DNA of 64,000 bases from DASXMR01 sp036495525 (GCA_036495525.1 DASXMR010000023.1:1-64000), one strand, 5' to 3'. Numbered from the stretch's first letter, positions 1 to 7,856 are shown. The notes: generated by a model not told the origin, from the letters alone. Numbers and translations: made by a program.

Positions 1-101
1 TCCACGCCGAGGCGCCGCGCCGACGCGCCGCTGTGCCTGATGGAGCTGGCCTGGGCATGCAGCTCGGGCCAGCCCAGGAGGCTACGAGGAGTCCTAGACA
101 T
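1..101 (-). CDS. possible 5' end of a gene leaving the window
   Basis: An open frame on the minus strand starts with ATG at 101 and runs off the left edge. It reads MSRTPRSLLGWPELHAQASS and then an arginine-rich stretch. After the first few codons the third positions are almost all G or C, as in real genes here. I do not recognise the product, and 33 residues are too few to assign a family. It would be divergent from the toxin-antitoxin pair on its right. Confidence 0.3.
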   Translation of the reverse strand, partial: MSRTPRSLLGWPELHAQASSIRHSGASARRLGV

Positions 102-148
102 GTGTCTGGCCAGCTCTTCCGATCCCCGACGGATCGAATCAGCCGGGC

Positions 149-177
149 TGGCATAGGTTTGCTACCACTGGTAGCAT
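149..177 (+). promoter_or_regulatory. leaderless promoter with palindromic operator of toxin-antitoxin pair 1
   Basis: Positions 160-176 form a perfect inverted repeat, TGCTACC-ACT-GGTAGCA. A -10-like TAGCAT (172-177) overlaps its right arm and ends six bases before the ATG at 184, so the transcript would be leaderless. The -35 is weak (TGGCAT, 149-154). Type II antitoxins usually repress their own promoter by binding such a palindrome; binding here is inferred. Confidence 0.6.
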
Positions 178-183
178 GATTCC

Positions 184-723
184 ATGAGCGCCGAGCCGGT
201 CCAGGATCAAGAGTGGGCTGACCTTGTGCAGGAGGCGCAACAGCTTCTCCGTGCGCTTGACGCCCATGAGCCAGCTGGACTCGACAAGCTCCTCAAGGCA
301 CGCTCATTTCAGGAGGAGGGGGAGGACACCAGGCGTGCCGTTGAGGCCCTGGCTTTGCTTCAGGTCGCCGACCAACGTCCAGTAAGCGCCCTGCTTCACT
401 GGCTGAGCTCCCCCCACCACGGCGGGCAGGCTCTTGCGCCGGACATCGTCGTCGGCAACATTGCCATGGAAGTCAAGCATGCTGGCGCAGCCCGCAAAGT
501 CAGCGTGTCAATGCCAGAAGACCTCACGGCGGCCGTCCAGAGGCGCGTTGGGCGTGGGAAGTTCAGCCAGTATGTGACCGAGGCCGTCACCCGACAACTG
601 GAGCTCGATCTGCTCGCTGAACTGTCAGAATTGCTTGCCTCAGAGCACGGCCTGGTTCCCGAGGAGGATCTGGCAGCGGCCCGAGCCGCTTGGCCGGACG
701 AGCAGTTATGGGCGGGACCCTAG
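184..723 (+). CDS. antitoxin with ribbon-helix-helix-like C-terminal half and unusual N-terminal extension
   Basis: This 179-residue protein precedes and overlaps a PIN-domain toxin gene, so it is most likely the antitoxin. From about residue 100 it has the pattern of a ribbon-helix-helix DNA-binding segment: a short strand (KVSVSMPEDL) and two helices containing GKFSQYVTEAVTRQLE. An acidic tail follows, of the kind that wraps the toxin. The first ~95 residues are an extra, mostly helical region I do not recognise; many VapB antitoxins are only 70-100 residues. Met95 (position 466) could be an internal start giving a normal-length antitoxin. The palindrome and -10 just before 184 favour the long form. 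Confidence 0.7.
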   Translation: MSAEPVQDQEWADLVQEAQQLLRALDAHEPAGLDKLLKARSFQEEGEDTRRAVEALALLQVADQRPVSALLHWLSSPHHGGQALAPDIVVGNIAMEVKHAGAARKVSVSMPEDLTAAVQRRVGRGKFSQYVTEAVTRQLELDLLAELSELLASEHGLVPEEDLAAARAAWPDEQLWAGP

Positions 724-1121
724 TCCTCGATAGTGAAGGCTTGTCCAAGCTCGCTGCTGGTGACAGCCGTGCACGTGCCCACCTCGAGACCGCCACCGAT
801 CGGCGTGCCCGAGTCGCCGTAAGTGCGATCACCTTGACCGACGTGCTCAGGGGTGGTCCGCGTGATGCGGCCGTGCATCGAGTGCTATCCAGAATTACGG
901 TCGTGCCGGTCAGTCCCGAGATCGCGCGCCGGGCTGGTGAACTGCTCGGGGCGACCGGCTTGTCGGGTCATCGCTGTGCCATTGATGCTGTCGTGGCTGC
1001 GACGGCACTCGGACTGGAACGCCCGGTGGCCTTGCTGACCCGCGACCTGGACGACTTGAGCAGGCTGGTCGAAGAACCAGAGCGGCCGAAGGCGCAGCGG
1101 ATCGCCGTCATCCGCGTCTGA
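708..1121 (+). CDS. PIN-domain ribonuclease toxin (VapC family)
   Basis: VapC toxins are Mg-dependent RNases that cut tRNA or rRNA when their antitoxin is degraded. The 137-residue protein carries the spaced acidic residues of a PIN domain: Asp8 in LVLDSEGLSKL, Asp45 in ITLTDVLRG, Asp93 in AIDAVVAATAL, and an Asp-rich end (LLTRDLDDLSRL, 113-116). I chose the ATG at 708 because the domain begins right there; upstream codons in frame would only add MAGRAV. It overlaps the antitoxin gene by 16 bases, as expected of a co-translated pair. The family assignment is firm; the RNA target cannot be told. Confidence 0.8.
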   Translation: MGGTLVLDSEGLSKLAAGDSRARAHLETATDRRARVAVSAITLTDVLRGGPRDAAVHRVLSRITVVPVSPEIARRAGELLGATGLSGHRCAIDAVVAATALGLERPVALLTRDLDDLSRLVEEPERPKAQRIAVIRV

Positions 1122-1220
1122 TGTCGGCAAGCCTCGCCCGGCCGCATGGCAGATCGGCGCTCGGCTCGCATGGGACCGCAACCGCTGCACTGCCAAGCAC
1201 GTACTCGGGAGAACAAGGCA

Positions 1221-1694
1221 ATGACCGCATCGACGCCCGCACCCTCAACCCTGGTCCGCCCATTCACCGTCGCGATCTCTGACGCCGAGGTCGAGGACCT
1301 AAAGCAGCGACTGGACAGAACTCGATGGCCGAATCCGGAGACCGTTTCCCGACTGGTCGCAAGCGGCGGTGTGGACCCGAGGTTGCCGACCGACCCCGCC
1401 GTGATGAACGCCAGTGTCACCCAGGTGATCGACTTCCCGGCCGCCGGGCGCGCGGTCCGGGGGGCTACCAGCAGCCGGCCGCGAACCGGGGCGTTACTCG
1501 TGGCCAGCGTTTGCCGCGCTTGCTGGCGCCGTCGTTCCCACATGGATTATCGACGGTCAAGGGGAGGGGAATCGGCTGTACAGCACGCCGGGTCGGCTGC
1601 TGCGCGCCGCTGCGCTTGCTGTACCACGGCGTCTCCCAGATGCCACAGGTGAGGCGCGTGAACTGGCAGAAGGCAAGCGGGGCGACCGCCGGCC
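1221..1694 (+). pseudogene. remnant of an epoxide hydrolase-like alpha/beta hydrolase
   Basis: After a good ribosome site (GGGAGAACAAGG) an ATG at 1221 opens a reading frame whose first ~45 residues match the N-terminal domain of epoxide hydrolases: VRPFTVAISDAEVEDLKQRL, then a DRTRWPNPETV segment. Homology then stops. In another frame, about 1495-1660, there is a stretch like the C-terminal part of an alpha/beta hydrolase (VVPTWIIDGQ, then LLRAAALAVPRRLPDATGEA). The catalytic core in between, including the nucleophile motif, is missing. This reads as a gene that lost its middle and frame. The N-terminal match is convincing; the C-terminal match is moderate. Confidence 0.55.
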
Positions 1695-1696
1695 GG

Positions 1697-2881
1697 TCAC
1701 GACGGCTCGTGCAGCAGCTGGAACTGCTCGAGCAGCGGTCCCATGTGCTGACCCATCTCTACCTGGGTGAGCAGGATGCCGACTGTGCCGTCCTGGTCGA
1801 CGAAGAAGTCGGTGCCGAGTCCGCCGGACCAGCCGATGCGGCCGCGCTGCGGTCCCGCTGTCTGCACGGCCACGCCAAATCCCCATCCCGTGCCGTCCCA
1901 GAACCCGGGAAAGAAGAAGCTGTCCGCGGTCTTGCAGGCCGCCGGCACCTGGTCGCTGACCATCTGCCGCAGGTGGTCAGGTGAGATCACCGGCTGGCCG
2001 TTGACTTGCCCGCCCTCGGCAAGCACCCGGGCGAAGCGGTGATAGTCCGCTGCGGTGGAGACGAGCTCACCGTGGCTGACATCGAACGGCGGCGGCCCTG
2101 CGTAGAAGCCGCCACCGGCAGGCTCGATCTCCACGAGTCCCTCGTCACCGTGCCGGTAAGCCGCCGGCAGCCGGTCCAGCTTGCCCTCCGCCACCCACAG
2201 CGCCGTGTCGGTCATTCCGAGCGGCCCGAAAAGGTCCTCAGCCAGATGCTGACCGAGCGGGCGGCCCGTGACCCGCGAGATGAGAATGCCGAGCACGCTA
2301 AACGAATGGTGATAACGCCATCCTTCGCCTGGCTGGAACGCGAGCGGAAGGTCCGCCAGGCGACGCAGCCACTCGTCGGCGCCCATCGCCGGTGGCTCCG
2401 GGCCGGCCTCGGTGCCGTTCGCGGCCATCGCCTGCTGCAGCGGCGAAGGCTGGATCGCCATGCCGTACCCGGAGGTATTGGTCAGCAGGTGGCGAAGCGT
2501 GATGGCCCGGCGAGCCGGCCCGGTGTCGTCAAGCTCGGCTGCCGGATCTCGCAGTACCTGACGGTTAGCCAGCTCTGGCAGCCAGTCCACCAGACTCTGG
2601 TCGAGCTCGAGACGCCCTGCCTCTACCAGTCGCAGCGCGGCGACCGACGTAATCGCCTTGGTCATCGACTGGATCCGCATGATCGCGTCCTGGCCCATGG
2701 CACCGCCACCGATCAACGCCACGCCCGCGGTGACCACCTCGACGTTCCCGGCACCCAAGAGCGCGACCCCGCCGGGAATTGTGCCGGTGTCAACGTGACG
2801 AGTCAGCAGCTCACGCAAGGCTTGGCTCACCTCGGCGATCGTGCCACCCTCGACCGCGGGGATCAAGCCAGCAGGGATCAA
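1697..2881 (-). CDS. serine hydrolase, class C beta-lactamase family
   Basis: The 394-residue protein belongs to the beta-lactamase/penicillin-binding-protein-like serine hydrolases, many of which are esterases or peptidases rather than antibiotic-destroying enzymes. The catalytic Ser-x-x-Lys is S72-M-T-K75 in RIQSMTKAITSVA. The second-motif region is WRYHHSFSVLGIL, and the third motif region is RIGWSGGLGTDFF. There is no obvious signal peptide, so it is probably cytoplasmic, which argues against a classical beta-lactamase. The first residues contain a small internal duplication (AGLIPAGLIPA-like at the DNA level), and a start a few codons later is possible. It ends beside the hydrolase remnant and follows another hydrolase on the same strand. 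Confidence 0.85.
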   Translation of the reverse strand: MIPAGLIPAVEGGTIAEVSQALRELLTRHVDTGTIPGGVALLGAGNVEVVTAGVALIGGGAMGQDAIMRIQSMTKAITSVAALRLVEAGRLELDQSLVDWLPELANRQVLRDPAAELDDTGPARRAITLRHLLTNTSGYGMAIQPSPLQQAMAANGTEAGPEPPAMGADEWLRRLADLPLAFQPGEGWRYHHSFSVLGILISRVTGRPLGQHLAEDLFGPLGMTDTALWVAEGKLDRLPAAYRHGDEGLVEIEPAGGGFYAGPPPFDVSHGELVSTAADYHRFARVLAEGGQVNGQPVISPDHLRQMVSDQVPAACKTADSFFFPGFWDGTGWGFGVAVQTAGPQRGRIGWSGGLGTDFFVDQDGTVGILLTQVEMGQHMGPLLEQFQLLHEPS

Positions 2882-2953
2882 GCCAGCGCCCTGTCGTCAC
2901 GATCGATCCTGGCCGGTGAACGCCCCCGAGCGGCAAGGACGATCGGGCCGCGG

Positions 2954-3853
2954 TCAGGTGCGAGCGGGGGCCAGGTTGCGGTGCAGGAATCCGGCGGTCG
3001 CCTGCGCGGCCTGGGTCACGTAGGGCTCGCGATCATAGAGGTCAATGTGCTGGCTGGCGTCGAGCCAGAGTATTTCCTTGTCGCCTTGCTTGCGCTCGTA
3101 GAGAGCCCGTGCCAGCTCCGGCGAGCAGTATGCGTCAGTCTCGCCGTGGACGATCAGCAGCGGGGTGTCGGCCAGGAGGTCGGCCGCGCCCAGCGCGTCG
3201 AAGGTCATCAGCGAGTGGAGAGATCCTCTGGTGACCCGGTTGCGCCAGTGCGGCGAGAAGGAGCGGGCGGCGCTGCCGTAGTACGCGTACGGCTCCTCGC
3301 CGCTCATCGCCGCCTCGCCGCTGTCGGGAGCCACGGCCGGCATGTATTCGTCGTAGCGGCTCAGCGCTGCGCCGAGCGCCGACCGGTACGGGCCAGCCCC
3401 CATAGCCTGGACCATCATCGCGGGACTGTTGTAACCGCCAGCGACACCGGCCGCCGCCTTGATGCGCGGGTCGGCCGCCGCGGCGCGCACCGCGTAGCCG
3501 CCGCCGAGGCATACGCCGACGATGCCGATCCTGGCCGCGTCGACCTCTGCGCGGCCGGCCAGGGCCGTCACCGCGGCCCTCAGGTCGGCCAGCTTCCCCT
3601 GGCTGTCCTCGTGCCCTGGCCGGCCGCCGCTTTCACCGAATCCGCGGTGGTCAAAGGCGAGCGTCGCAAATCCGGCAGCCGTCAGCAGCCTGGCGTAGGT
3701 TCCCACGACCTGTTCCTTGACACCGGTGAACGGTCCGGTGAGCACGACCCCCGGCTGCGCAGGTCCTGCATCCGCCGCCCGGAACTGGCCGGCTAGCACC
3801 ACGTCTTCGCTGCCGAAGGTGAGCCGCTCGGTCGTGACCTTAAGCTCAGTCAT
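2954..3853 (-). CDS. alpha/beta hydrolase (dienelactone hydrolase/S15-like)
   Basis: A 299-residue alpha/beta hydrolase. The nucleophile elbow is GVCLGGG with Cys115 in place of the common serine, as in dienelactone hydrolases. The acid is probably the Asp in VHGETDAYCSPE and the histidine is in DASQHIDLYD. The oxyanion region (LAFDHRGFGESGG) resembles the YcjY/X-Pro dipeptidase-like group. It is transcribed away from the HxlR regulator, with a palindrome in the 74-base gap, so the regulator very likely controls it. Substrate unknown; HxlR regulators often respond to electrophiles or quinones, which would suit a Cys hydrolase, but that is inference. Confidence 0.85.
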   Translation of the reverse strand: MTELKVTTERLTFGSEDVVLAGQFRAADAGPAQPGVVLTGPFTGVKEQVVGTYARLLTAAGFATLAFDHRGFGESGGRPGHEDSQGKLADLRAAVTALAGRAEVDAARIGIVGVCLGGGYAVRAAAADPRIKAAAGVAGGYNSPAMMVQAMGAGPYRSALGAALSRYDEYMPAVAPDSGEAAMSGEEPYAYYGSAARSFSPHWRNRVTRGSLHSLMTFDALGAADLLADTPLLIVHGETDAYCSPELARALYERKQGDKEILWLDASQHIDLYDREPYVTQAAQATAGFLHRNLAPART

Positions 3854-3892
3854 GACGTGCAGCTTAGGAAAATGAAGCTCACCCGGCCAGAA

Positions 3893-3908
3893 GGCACTTC
3901 CAAGTGCC
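3893..3908. promoter_or_regulatory. palindromic operator between hydrolase and HxlR genes
   Basis: GGCACTT-CC-AAGTGCC is a perfect inverted repeat with 7-base arms in the divergent spacer, 20 bases before the regulator's start. Its size and symmetry fit the dyads bound by HxlR/MarR-type winged-helix dimers. It lies between the two start codons, so one bound dimer could control both genes. Confidence 0.65.
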
Positions 3909-3927
3909 CTCCAGACGGGAGAACACC

Positions 3928-4254
3928 GTGGCCCTCGTGATACCCGACGTCCTGGAAGAGAGCTGCGCCACCAGGCAGGCGCTGGAGCGGCTGGCTGCGA
4001 AATGGCGTGTCCTGCTCGTCTACGCGCTGCTCGCCGGACCTCAGCGGCACACCGAGCTGCGCCGCCGGCTACCCGGAATCAGCCAGAAAGTCCTGACCGA
4101 GACGTTGCGTGGCATGGAAGGCGACGGGCTTGTCGAGCGGCGCGTGCTGAAGGACACCGCCCCGCAGCATGTGGAATACGCCCTGACCGCCCTCGGCAAG
4201 ACGTTGCGTGAGCCACTGTCGGCCATCTGCGCCTGGGCGATGGAACACGGCTAG
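3928..4254 (+). CDS. HxlR-family transcriptional regulator
   Basis: A 108-residue winged-helix regulator. The HxlR signature is clear: ESCATRQALERLAAKWRVLL, a helix-turn-helix (HTELRRRLPGISQKVLTETL) and the wing region ERRVLKDTAPQHVEYALT. The Cys near the N terminus is at the position used for redox or electrophile sensing in relatives such as YodB/HypR. I chose GTG at 3928 because GGGAGA lies 5-6 bases upstream and because a GTG at 3904 would start inside the operator. It probably represses itself and the divergent hydrolase gene. Confidence 0.88.
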   Translation: MALVIPDVLEESCATRQALERLAAKWRVLLVYALLAGPQRHTELRRRLPGISQKVLTETLRGMEGDGLVERRVLKDTAPQHVEYALTALGKTLREPLSAICAWAMEHG

Positions 4255-4290
4255 AGCTCCCGGACGCCGCCGGCTTCCCCTGCCGGCTGG

Positions 4291-4686
4291 TTATCCGCCG
4301 ACGCGAGCTACCTTCCCGCCGGCCCGGATCGACTTCGGAATCTCGGCTACCGAGTCGACGAGCTGGAGCAGGGCCTCGACTTCGGCCGCCGGCGCCGTGG
4401 TATCGACCTCGACCGCGTAGCTAATGCCGGCCGACTGCCAGGTCTCGGTGCTGAACGCGCCGGAAGCGGTCACCCGCACCCCGCGGACGACAGGCCCCCG
4501 GCTGGCCGCCTCTCGGTAGACGTCGTTGAGCACGCAGCCGGCCGCCGCCAGGTGCAGCAGGTGAGCCCCGGTAAAGGCCGCCTCGACCGTGACCCCCTCA
4601 GGAGTCCACTGATGGGGAAACCTCACGGCATCGGCCGCCGTACTGCGCAGCGTGCCCGCGGCAACGACAACCTCGAAATCGCCCAT
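4291..4686 (-). CDS. OsmC/Ohr-family protein
   Basis: A 131-residue OsmC-like protein. These are small thiol peroxidases that reduce organic hydroperoxides through reactive cysteines. One cysteine is seen in HLLHLAAAGCVLNDVYREA, the usual place of the second active-site Cys. The first cysteine of the Ohr/OsmC pair is not evident in the matching N-terminal helix (TGAHLLHL region), so activity may be altered or the protein may be an OsmC relative. I used the internal ATG at 4686, because the homology begins at MGDFEVVV and the upstream in-frame extension is low-quality. It is divergent from the next gene. Confidence 0.75.
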   Translation of the reverse strand: MGDFEVVVAAGTLRSTAADAVRFPHQWTPEGVTVEAAFTGAHLLHLAAAGCVLNDVYREAASRGPVVRGVRVTASGAFSTETWQSAGISYAVEVDTTAPAAEVEALLQLVDSVAEIPKSIRAGGKVARVGG

Positions 4687-4790
4687 GGGGTGATCGTGGC
4701 ACACCGGGCCGCCACTCCCGTCCTGGCCGACGAGACTGTCAGAGCGCGGGGCCATCATGGTCGGGTTGCCTAGGCTGGCGGTGCTCGCTC

Positions 4791-5612
4791 ATGCGGTACG
4801 GAATCCATCTCGCGATCATCGGTCAGTGGGCGGAGCCCGGACTGGTCGTAGAGGCCGCGAGCGCGGCCGAGGCCGCGGGCTGGGATGCGCTGCTCGTCTG
4901 GGATCACCTGTCGTTTGTCTGGGGCGTCCCAGCGGCCGATCCGTGGGTCGTCCTGGCCGCCGTGGCTCAGGCGACGGAGCGAGTGCGCCTCGGCACGGCG
5001 GTCACGCCGCTGCCACGCCGGCGCCCGGTAATGGTCGCCGGGGCGGTCACGGCGCTCGACCGGCTCAGTGGTGGCCGGGTCATCTTCGGGGCAGGCGCTG
5101 GCGGCGTGCCGTCGGAGTTCACCGCCTTCGGTGAGTCAGGCAAGGCAAGTGACCGCGCGGCCATGCTGGACGAGGGACTGGGCGTGGTCACCGCGCTCTG
5201 GTCGGGCCAGCCGGTCACGCACGCGGGCAGGTTTTACCGGGTGGACGGGGTTACCCTCGCGCCCGTCCCGGTGCAGCGCCCGCGGGTACCGGTGTGGATC
5301 GGCGGCGGGAGCGCCGGAGCACACCGGCGGGCGGCCCGGTGGGATGGCTGGGTCACCGGCTGTGACGACGAGCAGGGCGCCATGGTCGTGCCGGCCGCCA
5401 GCATCGCTGCCGACGCCGCGGCAATCGCCGAACTGCGGCCAGCGCCAGGCCACTTCGATATAGCTGTCACCGGGACCTCGGCTGGGCCAGGCGATTCGGT
5501 GCCGTCGGCCTATGCACGGGCCGGGGCGACCTGGTGGCTGGAGCACATCCACGAGCGGCGCGGCTCACGCGCGAGCATGCTGGCGCGCATCAGCGCCGGA
5601 CCACCCGGCTAA
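4791..5612 (+). CDS. LLM-class flavin-dependent oxidoreductase
   Basis: A 273-residue member of the bacterial luciferase-like (LLM) TIM-barrel family, which uses FMN or F420. It starts MRYGIHLAIIGQWAEPG and shows the family's WDALLVWDHL segment, RVRLGTAVTPLPRRRP and the glycine-rich LSGGRVIFGAGAG. The later VPVWIGGGSAGAHRRAARWDGW segment is the typical cofactor-binding end. The substrate cannot be predicted. A TAGGCT about 20 bases upstream may be its -10. It ends nine bases before the stop of the convergent methyltransferase gene. Confidence 0.88.
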   Translation: MRYGIHLAIIGQWAEPGLVVEAASAAEAAGWDALLVWDHLSFVWGVPAADPWVVLAAVAQATERVRLGTAVTPLPRRRPVMVAGAVTALDRLSGGRVIFGAGAGGVPSEFTAFGESGKASDRAAMLDEGLGVVTALWSGQPVTHAGRFYRVDGVTLAPVPVQRPRVPVWIGGGSAGAHRRAARWDGWVTGCDDEQGAMVVPAASIAADAAAIAELRPAPGHFDIAVTGTSAGPGDSVPSAYARAGATWWLEHIHERRGSRASMLARISAGPPG

Positions 5613-5621
5613 GGACTCCCG

Positions 5622-6440
5622 TTATTTGCGGACGAGCATGACTTCGGTGTCGCCTGGCCAATCCCAGAAAACCCCTTCGGGGGATCGCTCGCTCAGCAGT
5701 TCTCGCACCTCGCGAGCGAATTCTTCGACGCGGTCGCCGAAGAGGTGCGGGGCGGCAAAGGACATGGAGAAGTAGTTGGACAATACGCCCTCGATATTCT
5801 GTACCCGGTTAGGGACGCCGGCGGCGAAGAGCACCCGTGGCGCGCCGAACCGGGTGCTGGCGAGGGCGTCCTCGAGGCTGAGGGCCTGAGCCGGCGCGGT
5901 GCTCTGGCCCGCTCGCCTCGTCGATCCGAGGTATTTCCGCACCAGCTCCCGGATCTCCTCTTGCGGAATCCGCGGTGGCCCGGGGCTCGGCGGGACGGCC
6001 CGGCCCTCCGCATTGTGCCCGACAATAACCAGAGCGCCGCCCGGCTCCACCATGTCGTACACCGCCTCGGCCACCCGAACCTCGTCAGTCCAGTAGAACG
6101 ACTGGCCGAACGTGACCAGTCGGTACGGCCCTGGCGCTACTGCGGGAAGCTCCTCGGCCGGGGCCTGTACCCAGGTGATGTTCGCGATGCCCCGCTCTTC
6201 GGCGGCCCGGCGGCCCTCAGCAATCATCGCCGGATCGGGGTCAAGGCCGACCGTGTCCTCGAACAGGCGGGCCAGTCGTACCGTGAGGATGCCGGGACCG
6301 CAGCCGACGTCCAGCAGCCGTCCGCTGCCGTCCAGGCCGAGTTCCTCGGTGAGGAGAGCCTCGAGCCCGGGCGAGTAGGGCGGCCTCCCGTCCCGGTAGT
6401 GAATAGCCGCGCCCTCATAGAACGAAGGGTCGTATCGCAC
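5622..6440 (-). CDS. class I SAM-dependent methyltransferase
   Basis: The 272-residue protein has a standard Rossmann methyltransferase motif I (LLDVGCGPGILTVRLA), the acidic residue after strand 2 (VGLDPDPAMIAEG), and LVTFGQSFYWTDE as the motif IV/post-II region. It resembles small-molecule methyltransferases of the UbiE/type-11 group. The C-terminal third (from about residue 170) is family-specific and gives no substrate clue. The gene is convergent with the LLM oxidoreductase and divergent from an alpha/beta hydrolase. A second, broken methyltransferase lies at 7464-7837 but is from a different subfamily. Confidence 0.87.
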   Translation of the reverse strand: MRYDPSFYEGAAIHYRDGRPPYSPGLEALLTEELGLDGSGRLLDVGCGPGILTVRLARLFEDTVGLDPDPAMIAEGRRAAEERGIANITWVQAPAEELPAVAPGPYRLVTFGQSFYWTDEVRVAEAVYDMVEPGGALVIVGHNAEGRAVPPSPGPPRIPQEEIRELVRKYLGSTRRAGQSTAPAQALSLEDALASTRFGAPRVLFAAGVPNRVQNIEGVLSNYFSMSFAAPHLFGDRVEEFAREVRELLSERSPEGVFWDWPGDTEVMLVRK

Positions 6441-6543
6441 CGCAGAACGCTAAGTCCTCAGCGCACCGGCAGCAACTGCTCAGGCTGGCCCGCCTTCGCT
6501 GGCGCCCGGCTGGGGCCGGGCGCGCCGCCCGGATCAGCCGCCC

Positions 6544-6549
6544 TACTAT
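6544..6549 (+). promoter_or_regulatory. -10 element, probable leaderless start
   Basis: TACTAT lies seven bases before the ATG at 6556, which fits a leaderless transcript. No convincing -35 and no ribosome site are seen. Confidence 0.4.
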
Positions 6550-6555
6550 GTGGCG

Positions 6556-7434
6556 ATGTCCGGAGCCGAGCAGCCGCAGGTCCGTCTTCTTTATGACAGC
6601 TCCCGCCGCCATTTCAGCGCGCCAGGGCAGCCACGGCCGGTGCGCATCTACCTGAGGGAGCCGGCCAAGCCGATTGCCGTGCCAGTTCCGCTTGTCGTCG
6701 TCTCGCACGGCACGGGTGGCTCCGGTAGCGCGATGGACTGGCTGGCGCTGCCGCTGGCCAGGGCCGGAATGCGGGTTGCCTGCATCGATCACCACGGCAA
6801 CAACTTCGTCGACGGCTACGAACCCGAGGGCTTCACGTTCGGCTGGGAGCGGCCGCGTGATGTTTCCTTCGTCCTGGACATCCTCGGCGGGGAGCAGGCC
6901 ATGGGTCCGGTCGGCGCGGCCGGCTTCTCGTTCGGCGGCTTCACCGCTGCCGCGCTGGCCGGTGCCCGTATCGACCCGGTCGCCCTGGCCGGCGTCTTCG
7001 CCGGAACCCTGCCGGTGCCGGAAATCCCGGAATACCCCGGCGTGCTGGCAGAGCTGCGCAAGAAGGTGCCGCCTGCCGAGCTGATGGAGGCCGCTGAACG
7101 GGCCGGGGATGACCTGTCCGACCCGCGTATCAGGGCCGTCTTCCAGGTCGCCCCCGGCTGGGGACCATTCGTGACCGCGGAGAGCCTGGCAGCCATCCGG
7201 GTCCCGGTCGAGATCCGCTGGGGCGAAGCGGACACGATTGTGCCGTACGCCGACATCGAGCCGTACCTGATGCACATCCCAGGGGTGAGCGGCCGCTCGG
7301 CCGGCCCGCGTGTCCGGCACGAGGACTACTTCGAGCCGGATGCCGACCCGGCTATCAGGGACCGGGCCGGCGCCGAGGCGGCAGCCTTCTTCGTGCGGCA
7401 CCTCGCAGGCGGCCAGCCGGTGAATGCGCGCTGA
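6556..7434 (+). CDS. alpha/beta hydrolase (dienelactone/PAF-acetylhydrolase-like)
   Basis: A 292-residue alpha/beta hydrolase with the nucleophile elbow GFSFGGF (Ser), an oxyanion region VVVSHGTGGSGSAMDWL, the acid loop IRWGEADTIVPYAD and a late His in VRHEDYFEP. The HGTGG signature and size fit the predicted dienelactone hydrolase/PAF-acetylhydrolase-like group that acts on small esters. I preferred ATG 6556 to the GTG at 6550 because of the -10 element spacing. No signal peptide is seen. The next downstream sequence is a decayed methyltransferase, so it is probably a single-gene unit. Confidence 0.83.
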   Translation: MSGAEQPQVRLLYDSSRRHFSAPGQPRPVRIYLREPAKPIAVPVPLVVVSHGTGGSGSAMDWLALPLARAGMRVACIDHHGNNFVDGYEPEGFTFGWERPRDVSFVLDILGGEQAMGPVGAAGFSFGGFTAAALAGARIDPVALAGVFAGTLPVPEIPEYPGVLAELRKKVPPAELMEAAERAGDDLSDPRIRAVFQVAPGWGPFVTAESLAAIRVPVEIRWGEADTIVPYADIEPYLMHIPGVSGRSAGPRVRHEDYFEPDADPAIRDRAGAEAAAFFVRHLAGGQPVNAR

Positions 7435-7463
7435 TCGCGAGTTGTCATGCCCGTCAGCCCGCT

Positions 7464-7837
7464 TTATCCGGCGACGCTCGCATCCGCGCCGCGCTCAGGC
7501 CGGATGGCTACCTCGCGTTCGAGACCAGGCGTCCGGAGGCCAGGCGTGGGAGGCATGGGCGGCTGATTGCGCCCCGGCGCGCCTCGAGGTCCCCGGCACC
7601 GGCTCGGTGCAGCGCTGTCGTGAGGTCACCGGCGTCAGCCTTCCGCTCGTGTCCTATCGCGATATCTACACATTCCTGGCCGATGGCGAGGTGGTGACGT
7701 CCGAGTCGACCCGCTGGTTCCGCGGTCGCGATGAGGTTGAGTCAGACCTGGCTGCCCGCGGCAACCGGGTGCTCGACATGAGGGAAGCCCCGGACCGGCC
7801 AGGCAGCGAACTGGTGTTCATCGCCCAGCGTCAGTGA
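7464..7837 (+). pseudogene. truncated, frameshifted SAM methyltransferase remnant
   Basis: Two adjacent frames together give the C-terminal half of a class I methyltransferase. From 7464 one frame reads ALRPDGYLAFETRRPEAR. About 7545 the homology moves to the frame reading WEAWAADCAPARLEVPGTG, which continues through LVSYRDIYTFLADGEVVTSE to REAPDRPGSELVFIAQRQ at the stop. The SAM-binding half (GxGxG motif) is absent upstream, where the intact hydrolase gene ends at 7434. So the gene lost its 5' half and suffered a one-base frameshift. The C-terminal half still keeps high GC3, so the decay is recent or the change was a single event. Confidence 0.75.
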
Positions 7838-7856
7838 GTACGAGCCTTCCTCGTTC

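Noticed and set aside
1697..2881. Beta-lactamase resistance gene
   Set aside because: The SxxK fold is there, but no signal peptide is visible and the family contains many esterases, so resistance cannot be claimed.
2006..3796. Long plus-strand frame of 596 codons antisense to two hydrolase genes
   Set aside because: Opposite-strand frames stay open in high-GC genes. The minus-strand genes have full catalytic motifs; this frame has none.
3904..3927. Earlier GTG start for the HxlR gene
   Set aside because: It falls inside the inverted repeat that is the likely operator, and the GTG at 3928 has a good ribosome site.
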